Shown one piece after another: positions 21,166 through 32,392 of a DNA stretch of 64,000 nt. Source of the stretch: Symbiodinium kawagutii (taxonomy: Eukaryota; Sar; Dinophyceae; Suessiales; Symbiodiniaceae); the NCBI GenBank assembly GCA_009767595.1, contig VSDK01000708.1, forward strand, positions 232,277 to 296,276, in the 5' to 3' direction. A program made the translations under genes and the position numbers. Within the stretch, counting starts at the first letter, position 1. Every line of letters begins with the position of its first letter. The notes under the pieces were generated by a model that saw only the letters and a list, made by a program, of their open reading frames with translations, was not told the DNA's origin and ran no database searches.

Positions 21166-22065
21166 CACCTGAAGGTTGCCGTTCTTGTTTTGATGCTGGA
21201 CGCGCATCAAGGGCGTCAGCATCCTCAACAGCTAGGGTAGGTATATGGGTAGGTGCCAAAATAGTGGTTTCTTAAGCTATAGGGAGCTTCAAAACTGCTG
21301 GGTTTATGGCCATAAATTCAGAAATGAATGGCTACAAGAGGATGGTTTTCCTAGTGAAATCATCATCTTTTGGTGGGTTATTGGCTACCCAATCGCTTGG
21401 CACTTACCCACCTGGAAACGCACCTAGCCTTCCAAATACATGTAGTACCCTCCAGTTGACTGACCAGTAAGGTACAAGTCACTTTTGTTTGCGTAAGTGA
21501 TCATAAATGATGGATACTCCACTTCTAGGTTAGCTTACCAGAGTGTGCACTTGTGCTTGCATATTTCGCAAGGTTTCTTTGAGGCTCCCTCTATCTTCAA
21601 CGGTTGGATATCAATGTAGTACCTTCCAGTTGCAAGTTGGTTAACAATCCAATGAGTTGTAGTTCTATCTGCAATAACCAACTTGGCTGGATTTGAATAG
21701 TAGAGATAACCAGTAAGACTTAAGTAGTTCAAACCAAAACCAACTATAGTTGGTACTGGTGCCCTAGGTATAAGCTTGCAGCTGAGGACCCCACTTTGTA
21801 TGAATGGCTTTATCAGTTGGTGATCATGATCAACCAATGTTACTCATCAATGAACCACGGACAAAACACTATTGAACCATCTTACTGACTTAGAAACGCG
21901 CATCACCCATGAATCAGCCAACACTTATCCATTCTTCAGTAGCAATGAACCATTCGTACGCAGCTGTTAACCAGCCATTAAGCATCAATCAACCTAAAAA
22001 CTACCAGATCACTACCGACAATGAACCAGGTACCATCAACCATCTACCAACCATTATATACAATT

Positions 22066-22171
22066 CCCTATCCTTCCAGTTACCTCGAAATCGTAGGTAA
22101 CCAGCTGGTTTCTACCATTGCTTTTTAGGCGGCTGGTTACCTACTGTAGCTCGGTAACTGGAGGGGTAGGG
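22066..22171. mobile_element. Family G element
   Basis: CCCTATCCTTCCAGTTACC at the left and GGTAACTGGAGGGGTAGGG at the right are inverted repeats; a second inner pair is GGTAACCAGCTGG/GGCTGGTTACC. Related, more decayed copies are at 34363 and 37868. Confidence 0.82.
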
Positions 22172-22242
22172 ATTATTTACCTACCTTGTATGGATGGTTG
22201 CTCTCCCCCATCCGACTTACCCAGAACCAGCTCGGCCGCCAG

Positions 22243-22281
22243 GTTCCTTACACTCAGGGTTCGTCGCTTGAATCAGTGGAG
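22243..22281 (+). CDS. Candidate alveolin-like exon
   Basis: CGCCAG|GTT opens VPYTQGSSLESVE, 13 codons in phase 0, with GAG followed by GGGCGATAG. Like three other modules it ends at GAG|GG, where no standard donor is obvious. The start RQ|VPYTQ resembles alveolin VPQ. AACCATC-type DNA precedes, TGATTGATGG-type DNA follows, and a family C element starts 36 bp later. Confidence 0.45.
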
Positions 22282-22317
22282 GGGCGATAGGCCATGGTTG
22301 CTGGTGGTTGCTCATGG

Positions 22318-22432
22318 GGCTATGGGTCAAGCAGTTAACCAACCAATAATGATGGTTAATACCCAACAAACTATAGGGAAAACAATGGTTACTGATAGGG
22401 GAACCAGGGGTACGGGGTTTTGACCCACAGCC
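22318..22432. mobile_element. Family C element
   Basis: GGCTATGGGTCAAGCAGTTA at the left and GGGGTTTTGACCCACAGCC at the right. Opposite orientation to the copy at 20902. Confidence 0.85.
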
Positions 22433-22902
22433 ATGGCTGAAGCATGGCATTGATCATGGCTGATTGATTGCGGTTGCTGCTAGTTAAATGAGAACTGGTG
22501 ATAAAATGACTCTTACATGATGGTTCAAGGGTACTTAGTTGATGGGTAAATTAAACTAATTGGGGCTTAAGGGCTGGCTTAGTAACGGCTCATTGGTAGC
22601 TATGTGATACTTAGTTGATGAGTAAACAATCGATACTTGATGATGACATGATGGTTGGACAATAGTTCATCGATGGACAAATGGTGGGTAAATGATAATC
22701 AATTGAAATTTGATGGATGATTGCATGATTTCTCGTTGATGTTTGATTGATATTTAAATGATGGTTGAAGGATGATTACTTGGTGCTTAATTGATCGGTA
22801 AATTACCGTTTGATGATGGTCAAAGGATGACCAGGAAATCATATTCTATTGATGGCTCAATGGTTGACGAATGATAGCCTAGTCATTGAACGAATCATTG
22901 AA

Positions 22903-22998
22903 ATGGTGGTTTCTCAAAATAGGGGATCCCCCAAAACCTTCTCATTTGCAGTAATACACCAACCACTTTTGGGGGTTCCCTATTCTAAGAAACCTCCA
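22903..22998. mobile_element. Family B element
   Basis: ATGGTGGTTTCTCAAAATAG and GGGATCCCCC at the left, TTTTGGGGGTTCCCTATTC then TAAGAAACCTCCA at the right. Confidence 0.83.
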
Positions 22999-23091
22999 AA
23001 TAGCCCATGATAGTCTAAGCGATTGGTTGATTCATGGTGGTTGATGCTCCAGGTTGTTACGAGTGGATACTTGATGGCTGATACTTGTACC

Positions 23092-23202
23092 CTTGGTAAA
23101 CTAACCAGCTGGAAATAGAAGTTCCACCATTTTTCTCGATTTTCCAAGGTTTCCGTTCAAAAATGCGTGATGTTCCATTGCCAGGTTAGTTTACCAAAAG
23201 GT
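23092..23202. mobile_element. Family E element
   Basis: TACCCTTGGTAAACTAACCA at the left and TTAGTTTACCAAAAGGTA at the right; the inner pair AGCTGGAA/TTCCATTGCCAG is imperfect. Confidence 0.78.
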
Positions 23203-23298
23203 AATAATGGTTGAATCCAGATATCGTTCAACATGTTTCAATATTGTTTGCTTGTTCATGCTGGTTCTGGTAGTTGCCGAGAATTGTTGACTGGACCA

Positions 23299-23422
23299 TA
23301 CAAGGTGGGGCCCCCAAGATAGCTAAGTTGGTTTATAACTAGGGTAACTCCTAGTTGTGGTAGATATAACTGTAGTTAAATGGCTTATTAATCAATTTAT
23401 AACCAGGGGCCACCACCTTGTA
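23299..23422. mobile_element. Family A element
   Basis: TACAAGGTGGGGCCCCCAAG at the left, GGGCCACCACCTTGTA at the right. Nearly the same interior as 9309. Confidence 0.88.
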
Positions 23423-23654
23423 TATCATCCTATATCGGTGATACATCAGGGCATCAAGCCAAGACCCAAGATGGTCGAGAATCCAATCATTAATAAACGC
23501 CCCCCCCCCCGCAGTGTTTGCCATAAATAGCAGGTGACTTGTCATCAAATATTATGAAGACCTGGAATTTTCATTATATAGCTCAAGAATCAAAACTGAG
23601 ACAATTCGATTAAATGACTGATATCATCTTCAATGGTCCTTGCTGATCTGCAAG

Positions 23655-23768
23655 TACCCTGGTGGAAACTAACAGCCGGACCCTACCAGAAGGGTATCCC
23701 TAGTGCGAAATCGGGTCATGCAACCCTTGCCTGGAAAAAAACGCGAGGTTAGTTTCCAGGAGTGGCAG
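23655..23768. mobile_element. Family E-like element
   Basis: TACCCTGGTGGAAACTAACA at the left and GGTTAGTTTCCAGGAGTGG at the right. The GGAAACTAAC/GTTAGTTTCC arms replace the GTAAACTAAC arms of typical family E; the copy at 32138 is of the same subtype. Confidence 0.65.
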
Positions 23769-24133
23769 GGCAATTTCCGTCATGAATATCAGCATGTGGT
23801 AGGGCAACACTTTCATCTTTGTTATCCACTATGGATGTGTATCGTTCATGATTTACAATGGCTACTGTAACCATTATTCTACCCTTATCCACTGTCATCT
23901 TTCACCGTTCATGTTTTTCGAAATGAAGTAGCCGTTGCTGGTTGCTTCATCATTGGCAACAACCATCAATCAGCATCCACCGCTGCAATTTTGCGGGTTG
24001 GCAACCATAAGACTCATGCAGCATCGCTGATCATTATTGCACGATGCCGGTGAAGTCATTGAAAAGTAATTGACAAATTTACCACCTTACAATGCCCCAA
24101 CAATCATCAATCATTGCAGCCACCGTTTATAAT

Positions 24134-24134
24134 T

Positions 24135-24169
<35 letters not shown>

Positions 24170-24203
24170 GGTCATCATCATCATCATCATCATCACCATC
24201 ATG
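24134..24203. repeat. CAT trinucleotide tract
   Basis: About 22 CAT units with one GGT and one CAC interruption, on the upstream side of a coding-like island. Confidence 0.92.
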
Positions 24204-24273
24204 AATTATGTTAATGTTATTACAGTAATGAATCTTAATTCAAGTAACCATCCTGAAGATTTATGATAAATCA

Positions 24274-24447
24274 TCAATCGTTGCAGGACCATTCGCAAGC
24301 ATGGCAAGCTACCGCAGCCTGCTTGGCAGCCGATTTGGCACTTCGGTCCTTTTGCTTCTTCACTTCGATAGATTGATCACCGCCATGGGGAGCAGCAACC
24401 CTTGCCAGCTTTATTGAGGCGCTGCCAATAGCTCGAATGATCAGCTG
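24274..24447 (-). CDS. Coding-like frame on the minus strand
   Basis: On the - strand a frame opens after GACAG| and reads QLIIRAIGSASIKLARVAAP, then HGGDQSIEVKKQKDRSAKSA and AKQAAVACHACEWSCND before TGA. Lys/Ala/Ser-rich with sensible codon choice, unlike the + frames here. I do not recognise a family. It may be an exon of an opposite-strand gene or a retroposed relic. Confidence 0.33.
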   Translation of the reverse strand, partial: QLIIRAIGSASIKLARVAAPHGGDQSIEVKKQKDRSAKSAAKQAAVACHACEWSCND

Positions 24448-24674
24448 TCACGGTTTGACCTCTTCAAATAACATCATTTGATTCCATGGCGCTCCAGGAG
24501 CTCGCTTCCAAGAAGAAAATTGCCTGTTGGCAAAAGCAGATGGCAACGTTAAGGCACCTCGAGGGGTCACGGGTTTGCAACAGGTGGCTTAGACTTCCAC
24601 TCGCCGCAGGCGGCAGAATACAATGAAATCCAAGATCTGGAGGCCGGTGAGAGAACAAATGGATGCCTCGATGA

Positions 24675-24806
24675 TGCTCTGCCTCGCATCTGATTGGCAG
24701 CTCGGACCCAACAGGTATTCTCATTGAAGTTTACTCGGTTCCGAAGGAGGAGTTTGAAGCAAACTACTTCAACTTGGAGACCTTGCCGCCACCACCCGGC
24801 GATTGA
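24675..24806 (+). pseudogene. Coding-like C-terminal fragment
   Basis: 43 codons between TGA and TGA on +: CSASHLIGSSDPTGILIEVY, SVPKEEFEANYFNLETLPPP and PGD. It reads like the end of a soluble protein (FEANYFNLETLPPPPGD then stop). Upstream + frames (24480-24620) look coding in pieces only, so this is probably a truncated or decayed gene copy. Family unknown. Confidence 0.38.
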
Positions 24807-24970
24807 GAGGCTTTCCTGAAAGGCCAGGACCAAGTCAAAGGTGAGCAAAGAACCGGCGTCTCAGGTATTCCCAATTTTGAAGAAGTGTCCTAGCTGCCAT
24901 TAGCACTATCAACCATTATTAAGTCATATCAACCATGACCAATACAATCATTTACAAGTCTCAGCCAGCC

Positions 24971-25007
24971 ATTTTTTGGGGTACCCTATGGCTTGAGAAA
25001 CCACCAT
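24971..25007. mobile_element. Right end of a family B element
   Basis: TTTTTTGGGGTACCCTATGG then CTTGAGAAACCACCAT; the left end was not found. Confidence 0.5.
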
Positions 25008-25086
25008 TTCCGTCTCCGATGACTATTGCTATCAATCAAGGGTTGAGATAGCTCAACTATCTCAGCTACTAATTCATTGATTACTA

Positions 25087-25180
25087 TGGGCCCCCAAACC
25101 CTAAAAAAGGTAGGCTTTCAGCCTTCAAGATATGGGTCTGCTCTAACATTTGAAAATGACTGTTTTTTTGGGGCCAAGGG
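25087..25180. mobile_element. Family H element
   Basis: ACTATGGGCCCCCAAACCCT and AAAAAAGGTAGGCTTTCAGCC at the left, TTTTTTTGGGGCCAAGGG at the right. Second copy of the element at 4037. Confidence 0.55.
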
Positions 25181-25663
25181 TAATCAATGATTATCCAATG
25201 ATTGACTATCCATGATTAACAAATTCTGGCTGGTTGGCCAAACTCATGTTAACTATGAGCTAATCATATTTTGGTCTATGACTTAACAACTATTAATTAG
25301 TGATCATATGTTGGTTCACAGACAGGGTTATCTATGTCCATGATATGTTGTTTATTTATCAATAGCTACTAGTTGGTTGAAGTCATTAGTTAATTATATG
25401 GTTGGTCAACTAGTAGTTATCAACGAACAATAGACATATAAACTACTAAACTATTAAGTAATGTCATACAGTTGTTATTTAGTTGGTTGGTTAAACTACC
25501 TCAACCCTATAATTAACCATCCATTTAATTAGTTCATAGTCATTAATATAGATCATAATAGTAATATTAGCCATCCAGAATTGTCTATCACATGACTATT
25601 GCCCAAGCCTATTCCCATCCCAGCTTCAGCGCTTTGTCCCAGTAGCCAAGGCATGTAGCCCAG

Positions 25664-25708
25664 AGCCACGTGCTACGGCAATGCTCCGCGCCAACCGGAG
25701 TGGCGGAG
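25664..25708 (+). CDS. Alveolin-like exon, twin of 17584
   Basis: AGCCCAG| opens SHVLRQCSAPTGVAE (15 codons, phase 0), closed at GAG|GCCGTG, a GC donor. VLRQCSAP matches VVRQCSAP of the module at 17584 in protein and DNA. The frame runs on as AVEDDQW, and a DDQW tail also follows the modules at 45755 and 52472, so either the exon is longer or the DNA after the donor is also duplicated. Confidence 0.55.
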
Positions 25709-26749
25709 GCCGTGGAAGATGACCAATGGTCGTTGTTGGGTGCTACTGGCTGTTGAAGGATGGTTGGTTGTTAAGGATGCTTATTGATTGTTGGTTCTAA
25801 AGGATGGTTAATGATCGTTGGTTCAGGATGGTTATTGATTGTTGTTTGTTTGTTGTTAAGGATGATTACTTGTTTTTCATAAAAGTCGGCGATGGTGAAT
25901 TGATGGTTTGTGATGGTTAGCGGTTAATGGCTGACTATTGCTAGGTCAATGGTTGATTCGCGGTGGCTAAATGATGGTTAATGGTTGAGGAAGACTTGCT
26001 AATGATGTTTCATGGTTGGCAAATAATGGCTAGTGATGGGTCAATGGTTGGCCAATAATGGCTCGTGATGCCTAACAGTTGGCAAATGATGGCTAGTGAT
26101 GGGCTGATTGTTGGTTCATGGATGGATAATGTTTGCTTGGTGGATGGTTTGGTTTAATGATGTTTGATAACCAACAACACTGGTTCATGATGGTGACTGA
26201 TGAGAGTTGATAGTGGTTGGTTGGTAAATGTTGATGGCCATTTGTGTTTGACAACATGGCAAATGGTGCAATATTGTTGATAATGGTTAAAGATGGGCAA
26301 TGATGCTTAATGATGGCTCATGTTTGTTGATGTTTAGTTGATTATGGTTGACAATTTCACACACATGTTTGGGTGACAAGTGATCATGGTTTATTATCAG
26401 AAAGGGTTACCTATCGTTACCTTTTCTTTTTTGCAAATATTTTCCCATATCTATATCATAAGAATACCTATTTTGCCCCAACAACTTCCCACCAATCTAG
26501 CTACAACACACTATGGTATATTAGTTTGTGATTATTCGTAGATGTCTATCATATCATCATCATCATCCAAAAAGTGGAAACTCAATTTTTTAATTTGTTA
26601 ACCACTTCCCTTTAAGCTTGGTTGGTTCACCACCAGACACCTGGTACACAATTTGATCATATTCACTCATCAACCATCAACACTCATCGACAATCATCAA
26701 CTTTTTTTGATGATCCATTTCAATGGTCGTGTATCAACATTTACAGCCA

Positions 26750-26905
26750 CCACATTGATTGATTGACCACCAGTTTGTTCATTAATTTGATTAATTGCCA
26801 CCAAATCAATTTATTGACTACCAGCTTGTTTTTAATTTATAGACCACCAGCTTGTTTATTGATTTATGGACCGCCAGCTTGTTAGTTAATTAATTAATTG
26901 AATCA
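26750..26905. repeat. Degenerate tandem repeat, about 38 bp
   Basis: Four copies of a unit around GACCACCAGCTTGTTTATTG with AATTTATT spacers, diverged by substitutions and small indels. Confidence 0.65.
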
Positions 26906-26933
26906 ATTGATTATTTCATGAATTAACCACCAG

Positions 26934-26993
26934 CAACATTGCCACCGTGATGCCCCCACCAATGTCGATCACAAAGTACCTGGGATTCCCCAG
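26934..26993 (+). CDS. Weak candidate alveolin-like exon
   Basis: ACCAG| opens QHCHRDAPTNVDHKVPGIPQ in phase 0. VDHKVPGIPQ resembles an alveolin half-repeat, and the island sits exactly where the DNA switches from AACCATCA- to TGATGG-type. The following bases (TTCAGC) are not a donor of any accepted class, so the end is unsupported. Confidence 0.28.
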
Positions 26994-27375
26994 TTCAGCT
27001 CCAGTCTATCATCACAATCACTGCAACCATCAATGTTGACCACTATACTATAACGGTTGATAAATTGATGGTTGAAAAGTTGGTTCATGAGCGGGTTGAT
27101 GACAGTTAATAGTCAGTTTGTTTGTCAGTTTGTTAGTTAGTCAGTCAGTTAGTGCGCTAGTTACTTAGTGAGTTCGCTAGTTAGCTGGTTCATCATGGTA
27201 AGTCGCGGTCATTAATAAAAACACTAATTTTCCCACGCTTGTGCCTGTCATCCACGGCGTTACAGGCTTGTGCGATCCGCTCAGTTGCCATACCACAGGC
27301 GCGTGCCTGCAACCAAGAGTCGCATCGTCTGCTGGGTAGAGAGTTTGGTTGCTGCTAGTTAGCGAGTGTGATAAC

Positions 27376-27486
27376 CACAGAGTGGTACCCCCCAGGCCCC
27401 CAGGTTGGTTAAATTATGTTGTAACTAGGGTAGCTACCAAGTATGTTAGATGTATGTGGCATTCTTGGTGCTACAGAGTGGTACCG
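27376..27486. mobile_element. Broken family A' element
   Basis: CACAGAGTGGTACCCCCCAG at the left with the family core GTAACTAGGGTAGCTACC. The second TACAGAGTGGTACC at 27472 is in direct, not inverted, orientation, so this is a rearranged or nested pair. Confidence 0.5.
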
Positions 27487-27832
27487 AGCTTGCTTTCGGT
27501 GGAGTACGGGCAGGGTGTGGGCGGAGTTGGTGAGGAAATGTGACGCGCTCCTCGGCGATGAGCTTAGGTGGAGATACAGAACAGCCAGATACCCGACACT
27601 TCCTGCTCTCTGCGACACGGCCTATGCCAATGCCGGTCAGGCCATCTACGCCAGTGCAGACATGGATGGATATTCCAATTCACATGAGGCAAGATGCAAA
27701 TAGCCTTGTCACTACGGCTCAAACAACGCATCTACCTGAACAAAAGGAAACGCACCATTTAATTCAGATGCTTCGTCATGAGACTGGCACTGCCCCAGGT
27801 CGCAGATGGCATTGTTTCTGCAAGGAGCGCTG
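27443..27832 (+). pseudogene. Coding-like island, two frames
   Basis: A first + frame (27443-27703) reads AELVRKCDALLGDELRWRYR and GQAIYASADMDGYSNSHEAR; a second, one base shifted (27540-27833), reads VQTWMDIPIHMRQDANSLVT and HLIQMLRHETGTAPGRRWHC. Both look protein-like in their own halves, as expected for a frameshifted relic or two exons. No family recognised. Confidence 0.28.
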
Positions 27833-28070
27833 ACCATGGATGCATCCATGCATCGTAATTTCGGTCAATTGGAAGACTTGAGCCACCTTTCGTCAGAGTT
27901 CTGTTTGTCTTCCGCGTGGCCACCTCCCAGATGCGATGAGATGCTTCTGCAGGTTGTGCAGATGGGCATCCATCAGGCCAGACCTTGGCAGGGCGCATTG
28001 TGAAGATCAGTTGCTTCTTCGCATTCCCAACACCGTGACGGTGCATAGCCCTTACGCTCAGCTGAAATCA

Positions 28071-28150
28071 AATGGGTGTTTTTTAGAATAAGGGTACCCC
28101 CAAATCATCCAATATAAGTAAATTATAGAAATAAACCTACTTTAAGTATT
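28071..28150. mobile_element. Degraded family B element
   Basis: AATGGGTGTTTTTTAGAATA and AGGGTACCCCCAAATCATCC at the left; the right end is only TTTGCCCTTGGGC. Confidence 0.4.
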
Positions 28151-30231
28151 TTGCCCTTGGGCATGCCAGACGAGATGAGGCCTTGGTGACCGCGTGTGAA
28201 GCTTTGGCCACAGCCGGGGACCACAGACCCAGTGATTTTCACACCAGATAATTGGAGACCAACCTGCAACACCAAGGTTTCTAGTGATTGGTTGACCGAA
28301 GGCCGGTTAGGGATGTTTATCCGGAAAAGAGGGTTCCATGATTTCCATGATGTATTTTCAACATTAAATTATATGGTGTTAGCTGTTGTTGGATAGTAAT
28401 TATTTGCTTGTTTCAGAAGAATTGGATGATGTTTTACAGCGGGTAATTGAGGAGTAAGGGCGGTTGAATGTTGGCAAGTAGCTATTGATTAGGGATGGTA
28501 GATAACGATGTTTCATGGTTGGATTGTTGAGGGTGGTTGATAGATAGTTGACATCCAATCCAACTGTTCTTGACCGTTCACAATGGCTCTTGCCCAAAAC
28601 CAACTGTTGATGTGTTTCTTATTACTATTAATCATGGTTGTTTAGCTACCAATGTTGAATATGGTATTGCCAGCTCTTTATGACTTTGATATTTTTTGGA
28701 CATAGACTAGTACTTAGCCATCAGTGCCAAGCATTTTACCAACCACGGTTAAGCAGCAAATTTGGATCTCGATTCACCATCAAATCACCATCAAGTGAGC
28801 AACCATGGTTGTTTGCTCTCATTCTCACAGTCGTCAACCATCACAAACTCACTAGGTTAAACCTTCATCAACCATTACCAACTACTACCAGGCGTTCCTA
28901 TTGATTAGAAACCATGATTGACAACTGCTAGCTGGCCAATGTACTTACCATCATCGATCGTCGGTTAGTGAGCATTGCTAAGACTTATTTCCGTACGGAT
29001 GATTGGGTTAATCAGTGCCAACCACCATTGATAACGATCATCAATGAATCAATGACCATGAGTAATCATTTTAAACCAACAATACCACCACTGCGTAGCA
29101 ATCATATCATATTAGCCACTAATCGCAAGGATGTTGGAATTGTGGCTAACCATCAACGCACCATCAGCAACCATCGGCAATCATCACTATTGACAACTAT
29201 TACCAACCAGTACAAACCATTAGTACCCACGTGAATTCATCAATGATTGCACATTTGGGCCATCAATGTTGGTACTATCATGACGAACCATGCTTTACAA
29301 ACGCAAAGGTAATCCTGGACTAGTTGCTGTTGTTACTATCCATATTAACTAATATTAACCATTCACCATATTTTCAACCATTAACTAGTATCAGCAACCA
29401 TGAATTAACATTATCATTAATCAGCAATTACTATCATATTCATTGATCAGCTATCTAACGATCAGTGAACCATCAAAACCCAGCCATAGTAGTGTTCAAC
29501 CAGCTACCAAACCACCAGTGAAACCTTAACCATCAAGAAACGATTATTCACCATAATTAACCAGTAGTTAGCTCTCAATTAACCATCAAGAACCATGGGT
29601 TTGTTACCTTCTATTTGTCCAAAAAAGTAACGACAAACATCATCATTTAGCCATTTGCACCCATTATCAAGCATTTTCGATCATGATTTCTACAACCAAC
29701 CGTCAATTCACCATGTTTTCACTATCAATCCAGCCATCATTAACCAACTATTCACCATCGATACAACCATCAATCAACCACAAACTTACCATCACATACC
29801 CATCAGATAGCCAGCAAATAACCCTGATAGTCCAACAATTCACCAGTTGTAAGCCATTGTGACCCATGATTAGCCAGTATAAACCAATATGAACCATCAG
29901 TTAGCTATCAGTTAGTTCTCAGCAAACCCTCCTAAACCATAGGTTTTTTGTTGGGGTTCAGCGATCATTAACCAGTTTAATGCTGACAGTACGTTTTTAC
30001 TCACTGTTTGCATTGCCTAGTTTCGCTGGGATTTAAGCACAAAACCGGAACAAAAACCATCGTTAACCAGTATAAAACCAACAGACCCATATTTAACCAG
30101 TAAAAAAACACTTTTCCATCATTTGTTGGAGAAGATGCACCTTCAGCAAGCCATAATTAACCAATATAAAACCAGCAAAATCATTGCTGGTCCATCTTCT
30201 GGAAGGCCCAGGTCTCGCCTTTCTGTGCCAG

Positions 30232-30312
30232 GTCCATGAAGTGGTGGAGGTCACCAGCAGATCTGCTGGCTCCGCCGTCACTGCCAGCGCTGCCGCACCA
30301 TCGTTGTTGGAG
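30232..30312 (+). CDS. Alveolin-like exon (27 codons)
   Basis: TGTGCCAG|GTC opens VHEVVEVTSRSAGSAVTASA then AAPSLLE,closed at GAG|GTGTGG (GT donor); 81 nt, phase 0. VHEVVEV is a clear alveolin start, while the rest is an Ala/Ser linker. It could alternatively end after VHEVVE (18 nt, GAG|GTCACC). AACCAGTATAAAACC-type DNA precedes and TGATGATGATC-type DNA follows. Confidence 0.52.
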
Positions 30313-30426
30313 GTGTGGATGAGGGCACAACTAGGGTGCTTGATGGTTGACGATTCTCACGGTTTTGGTGGCGGTTGATGATGATCAATGGTGTCTAATG
30401 GTTAATGGTGGCTTGTGGTGCTTGTG

Positions 30427-30453
30427 TTTTTTTTTTTTTTTTGGGGGGGGGGG
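30427..30453. repeat. T16-G11 homopolymer pair
   Basis: A run of sixteen T directly followed by eleven G. Possibly real, but such junctions are also typical places for assembly or sequencing error. Confidence 0.8.
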
Positions 30454-31705
30454 AAGTTCCGTGAATCAATTCTATACCAAAAGTGTGGATAACTATGGCT
30501 AAACTCTGGTTAGCTTAAGGTTAGCTATGATTGTTTTCTAGGGAAACCATGGTTGTCTATGGTTAACCATGGTCAATTGTGATTAAGGACGGTGATTTAA
30601 CGTTGATTGCTCATGGTTAGTTCGCGGGCAAATAGTGGTTATTTGGTGGTTGGTTTGTGGTTCAAAGATTTATTTCTTTTCCTAGGTTTGGGATGGTTGA
30701 TTGATTGACGAAATCACGAACCAGTAATTGATGGTAATCATTGGTGAAAGATTTGGCTAATTGATCATTGCCACTCCATGATGCCACTTCATGACTTGTC
30801 ACTGAATTGATGGATAGTTATTGGTTGATTGAAGGTTATTTGACGGTGAACACTGACTCAACGATGCTCTACTTTCTTGTCGCTTGATGCTTGGTTCAGG
30901 ATGGTCAGTAGTCCTTGGATCGTTGCTTACTTGATGATGGTAAGTACTCATGAGTCCTCGAGAACGGTGTCTATTGGTTTCTAAGAGTAACAACCAGAGA
31001 TGATTCTTGCGAATTCTTGTTGCTACTGATGATTATTGGTTGACCGTGGTTGATTGGTGGTCAATAGTTGTCCTTGGGAAGGGTTGCTTTTGATGGTTAG
31101 GTGATTGGTAATGCTGGTTTGTGATGATGAATGATTGGGCCATGGTTGCTTGATGATGATTGATAATACTTCTGATATACAATGGCAATGATAGCGAATG
31201 ATGGTGGTTCATTATCCTATTAGTGATTGATGATGGTTGATACTGCTGATTGATGTTTAGTTGTTTGGTCCAGCCGTGTGATTAATGATGGCTGATACTG
31301 GTCAATTGATGCTTTGCAATCGTGGCTTGATAGGTTCTATTGAATAGAAGTGGTTGCTTCATGGTTCATAATGATGAGAAGTGGTTGATCGAAAACTAGT
31401 TGATGGTTCATGTTGCTTGGAAGTGGTGAATTGATGGTCAACAGTGCTCTGAGACTTGGTAGCCCGTGAAGGGATGGCGATTGGTACTGCAGTGGGCAGC
31501 GATGGGAAAGAATGATTGCTAGCAGATGATTGGCTGAAACACAACGGCTGATCACAGTTGATAATGTTTGATACTTTGGTAATTGAAAACCTCCCATGAT
31601 TTTGAATGATCATGGTGCTTTTTGGGGTTCTGCGATAATCGCAAGTGCCGAATTTGATAGTAGCCACCAATTCCCGTCAAGAGTTGCTCGGTAACTTGGA
31701 TCGGG

Positions 31706-32072
31706 ATGCAGCGTATCCGTGCGTTTGCGGCACTTCGCCAATTCATGAAGACTGTTTCGGATGATACGCGGACGATATACCCAAGAGTTTGGAAGTGCAG
31801 AAACAGGCATGGGGTGCTGGCGGCCCCGGCAACGCCAAGATCGTGTGGGGGGTCGAAGGCGGTGATTTATTTCTTCGATTTGACCATGCGAGATGTCTCA
31901 AAATGCAGCCACGAATCTTGCCGGAGCTCAAGGCATGCCGGACACCAATCGCAGCGTCTGCATTTTCGATCTGAATAATAGCCGGGGCTACGTGGTGATG
32001 GGGCGATTGCCAAAATGCACTGCAGCCGAGGCTTCCAGTCTTTGGCACCAATGCGCGCTTTGTTCTAGCTAA
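31706..32072 (+). pseudogene. Coding-like island with frame changes
   Basis: Three + frames follow each other: QRIRAFAALRQFMKTVSDDT (from 31706), then EVQKQAWGAGGPGNAKIVWG and VEGGDLFLRFDHARC (from 31792), then from ATG 31893 MSQNAATNLAGAQGMPDTNR, SVCIFDLNNSRGYVVMGRLP and KCTAAEASSLWHQCALCSS with a TAA at 32070. The last 59-codon frame is convincing on composition. Either exons with tiny introns or a retroposed copy broken by two frameshifts. Family not recognised. Confidence 0.38.
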
Positions 32073-32137
32073 TTACAAAGAAACTACATGGAGTTATTAA
32101 CGATGGCTAGGTGGTTGGTTAGTTGAAGCTGGAGCAT

Positions 32138-32241
32138 GCTCCTGGAAACTAACATAGAGACCCTCCCCGATAGGGATTGGATGATAATTTTCCTGTTGGG
32201 ATACCCTTTTTGTAGGATCTGGCTGTTGGTTTCCAGGAGAG
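32138..32241. mobile_element. Family E-like element
   Basis: GCTCCTGGAAACTAACATAG at the left, GTTGGTTTCCAGGAG at the right. Same subtype as 23655. Confidence 0.65.
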
Positions 32242-32354
32242 TAAATGATAGATCATGATATGGCATGATCAGCAACTAATTTGTTCTTTGCTGTCATTGC
32301 CAAACATGTTTGCTGAATTTGTGGTTGTTTGATGGCTAGTTGCCATTGGCGATG

Positions 32355-32355
<1 letters not shown>

Positions 32356-32392
<37 letters not shown>

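Larger units (their letters stand above)
19529..22242. other. Intron-like stretch with a minisatellite
   Basis: Contains the 44-bp minisatellite, then TGATGGTT-type DNA (20360-20700), a family C element (20902), a family A element (21043), a family J left end near 21250, AACCATC-type DNA (21840-22060) and a family G element (22066). No gene seen. A family J-like open frame at 21245-21427 has no motif. Confidence 0.45.
22282..25663. other. Intron-like stretch with relic islands
   Basis: TGATGG-type DNA from 22440 to 22880; elements at 22318, 22903, 23092, 23299 and 23655; a C11 run at 23500; AACCATCAATC-type DNA from 23880 to 24130; a CAT tract at 24134; coding-like islands at 24274 (-) and 24675 (+); a half element of family B at 24971 and one of family H at 25087; then AT-rich DNA to the module at 25664. 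Confidence 0.45.
25709..30231. other. Very long intron-like stretch
   Basis: TGATGG-type DNA (25720-26340), AACCATCA-type DNA (26640-26940), a weak module at 26934, TGATGG-type DNA again (27060-27200), a coding-like island (27240-28020) with a family A' element inside, a family B left end (28071), then a long AACCATCA-type run (28700-30150) leading to the module at 30232. Confidence 0.42.

Noticed and set aside
23500-23510. C11 run
   Set aside because: Simple homopolymer; may also be a sequencing artefact.
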